Origin: JAFGXT01 sp963677165
GTDB taxonomy: Bacteria > Verrucomicrobiota > Lentisphaeria > Victivallales > SZUA-371
Length of the DNA: 64,000 nt
Direction of reading: 5' to 3'
NCBI GenBank assembly: GCA_963677165.2
Contig: CAXXSX010000002.1
Coordinates: 4,154,001 to 4,218,000 of the forward strand
The position numbers and the translations under genes are program-made. This document shows, piece by piece, positions 62,493 through 64,000 of the stretch; the first letter of the stretch is position 1; every line of letters starts with the position of its first letter. Under the pieces are notes generated by a model. The model did no database searches. It saw only the letters and a list, made by a program, of their open reading frames with translations, and was not told the DNA's origin.

Positions 62493-64000
62493 TCTTTCTT
62501 TCCGTTGCCCCTTATAAGGAATAAACGGTCAACATTAAACGATTTTACTTCTCCCAGCGGGTGATTGCAACAGGAAAACCAGAACGTTTTATTCCCATTC
62601 AGGGAATGTGTACCTAAATCAAGCAGTCGATATTGCGACCCTCTAATCATAGTTCCGCTAATTTTTTTTATGGGAGAGGTTATTTGAGATTTCGTGTCAT
62701 ACATTCCGACAGTTGCAATCACATTGTTGGTGAGTGTTGTTTCGCACCGCACCATTGCATAGCAATGCCAGGGATTACCATTGAGGATTGTTGAACTGCC
62801 GGGAATCTGACATTGAATCAGCCAGCCATGGGTATTGCCAGCTATACTGGCTGCTTGGCGATTGGAAGCGGCGGAATCGGTCACTATCGGACAAAAGAGC
62901 GTGAAATCCGTTTCTTGCAGATCAATCCAATCCTGTGGTTTTCGATTACGGCAGAGTTCTGGTACCGTTGGCGGAGGATTTTTCAACTGTTGTTCCAGTA
63001 CAGCATAATAGTCGGACCACTTTTTTCCTTCGCCATAATGCGTCGTATGGTATTTCCTGATAATTTTATCCAACTGCTGTAATTGGCTCTGGGATTCTTT
63101 TGGGGTTGCCGGTTTGCCCGTGGAAGTCAGGCGGAGAGATAGCGTTGCCATCAACAGTGACACTTTGACTTTTTCCAGACGCTGAGCATAGATTGGAGGT
63201 TGATCTTTGATGGCATCCTGAGCTGCATTCATCAGTTGCCAGGCCGCCGCAATATCACGTGGAGCCAGCCAGGATACTGAGCCCATATAGCAGCCTAACG
63301 CTACATCTGATTTTTCCGCCGCTGTTTGGAGAAGTTGTAAATATTGCTTTAATGATGGTGCGGCAGAGCCATAGTATCCAGACAGAAATTCATTCATCAG
63401 TACCTTGAAATCAGCATGGGGATTCCATAGTAAGTGACTGATTACCCATGCCCGCATGGCAACCCAGTCGCCCACCGTGGAATATGCATCACCTTGTTCA
63501 AATACGCCGATCACTTTATGTTTTGCAAAATTCAGTAGATCGGCGCTCAATCCATCCCAGTTCGGGTGGGGCAGCAGGAAATTAGTAAAATTCGTAACGT
63601 AATTCCAGATAAAAAGCTGTGGTGCGATACAACTCCATTTGTTAAGATTACTCTGAAATTTACGATTGACCGGAGCTGTCAACGGCTTGAGAAAGTTACA
63701 TTCGATCGAACATAGTTCAATGACAACGTTATGACGCGGTCTTACAGTTTTCGGTGGTGTCCTGGTGTATTGATAGGCCAGGGTCTGGACCAAGACCTGT
63801 GGATATTTTTTTTCAATCGCAGCTGCAACTTCATTGACGCAATCCAGCAACAGATCGCTCTGGTTTCCATGCTTTTTTACAAACTCCTTACATTTTTCGC
63901 ATTGACAAAAATTAAAATTATCATTCTGGGTAACAGAAATAAAACCTGCCGCCGGGTGTTGTTCCAGCCAGTGTAATGAATTGTTTATCAGTTCTTTCCG
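62486..64000 (-). CDS. DUF4838-containing protein, N-terminus outside window
   Basis: The frame is open to the right edge of the window, so only the C-terminal 504 residues are present. VTQNDNFNFCQCEKCK (near 63910) is the conserved cysteine segment of DUF4838 / alpha-glucuronidase-like glycosidases, followed by DLLLDCVNEVAAAIEKKYPQ and LFIWNYVTNFTNFLLPHPNW. The last 140 residues form a separate beta-rich domain. Members are usually exported or cytoplasmic glycan hydrolases of unproven substrate. It lies beside the sialidase-like gene, oriented toward it. Confidence 0.8.
   Translation of the reverse strand, partial: RKELINNSLHWLEQHPAAGFISVTQNDNFNFCQCEKCKEFVKKHGNQSDLLLDCVNEVAAAIEKKYPQVLVQTLAYQYTRTPPKTVRPRHNVVIELCSIECNFLKPLTAPVNRKFQSNLNKWSCIAPQLFIWNYVTNFTNFLLPHPNWDGLSADLLNFAKHKVIGVFEQGDAYSTVGDWVAMRAWVISHLLWNPHADFKVLMNEFLSGYYGSAAPSLKQYLQLLQTAAEKSDVALGCYMGSVSWLAPRDIAAAWQLMNAAQDAIKDQPPIYAQRLEKVKVSLLMATLSLRLTSTGKPATPKESQSQLQQLDKIIRKYHTTHYGEGKKWSDYYAVLEQQLKNPPPTVPELCRNRKPQDWIDLQETDFTLFCPIVTDSAASNRQAASIAGNTHGWLIQCQIPGSSTILNGNPWHCYAMVRCETTLTNNVIATVGMYDTKSQITSPIKKISGTMIRGSQYRLLDLGTHSLNGNKTFWFSCCNHPLGEVKSFNVDRLFLIRGNGKKEK

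Noticed and set aside
1..64000. CRISPR arrays, rRNA, tRNA or intact IS transposases
   Set aside because: I scanned the intergenic regions by eye and saw no regularly spaced repeats, conserved RNA cores or transposase genes.

Overview
The window looks like a chromosomal segment from a Gram-negative PVC-group bacterium, most likely Lentisphaerota (Victivallales-like). This is inferred from gene style, not from a marker gene. The signs are a LacI regulator joined to a type II-like pseudopilin and a secreted beta-helix protein, a sulfatase, a DUF4838 protein, an extended CsrA, a WaaA Kdo transferase (hence LPS), and many short dispersed repeats at gene ends. I saw no rRNA, tRNA, CRISPR array or intact transposase.

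Layout. 1-7.3 kb is a carbohydrate-related accessory block: the end of a GntP permease, a minus-strand LacI / pseudopilin / beta-helix operon with a consensus promoter wrapped around a palindromic operator, and two small secreted proteins. 7.6-15.8 kb holds two tandem zinc-ribbon paralogues, dGTPase, MutM, a polytopic membrane protein, a LysM lipoprotein and methionine aminopeptidase. 15.8-17.3 kb is rich in repeats, with an inverted pair of about 110 bp elements lying just past the 3' ends of map and xth. 17.3-29.5 kb is core: exonuclease III, a coiled-coil/TPR-like secreted protein, PurB, RpoN-FliW-CsrA, GlmS, WaaA and ThiC. 29.6-38.5 kb holds an ankyrin membrane protein, a U32 peptidase, a 58-aa conserved-looking small protein, an HDOD protein, CorA, SixA and a methyltransferase.

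38.6-47.1 kb has a sulfatase divergent from an AraC regulator, then a compact four-gene operon of two secreted von Willebrand A proteins, a sensor kinase and an OmpR-type regulator. Its leader carries three tandem 11-bp repeats, the spacing expected for binding by that regulator class. 47.1-49.1 kb is an AT-rich accessory island: one unknown secreted protein sits between direct repeats, with REP-like palindromes nearby. 49.2-56.3 kb carries an unusual fusion of a dicarboxylate/amino-acid symporter to a periplasmic solute-binding domain, then a minus-strand sugar operon (D-lyxose isomerase, PfkB kinase, mannitol-dehydrogenase-like, Gfo/Idh/MocA) with a divergent AraC gene. 57.4-59.8 kb is GrpE-DnaJ-SmpB. 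The right end is a glycan locus (AraC, sialidase-like protein, DUF4838 protein running off the edge) with a 267-bp MITE-like element between the last two genes.

The strongest candidates for something undescribed are the vWA-vWA-kinase-regulator operon with its 11-bp repeat array, the symporter-binding protein fusion that lacks the usual sodium-site motif, and the family of structured 3'-end repeats, including a cloverleaf-like REP pair with complementary loops. All names are from reading the translated sequence; no database search was run.
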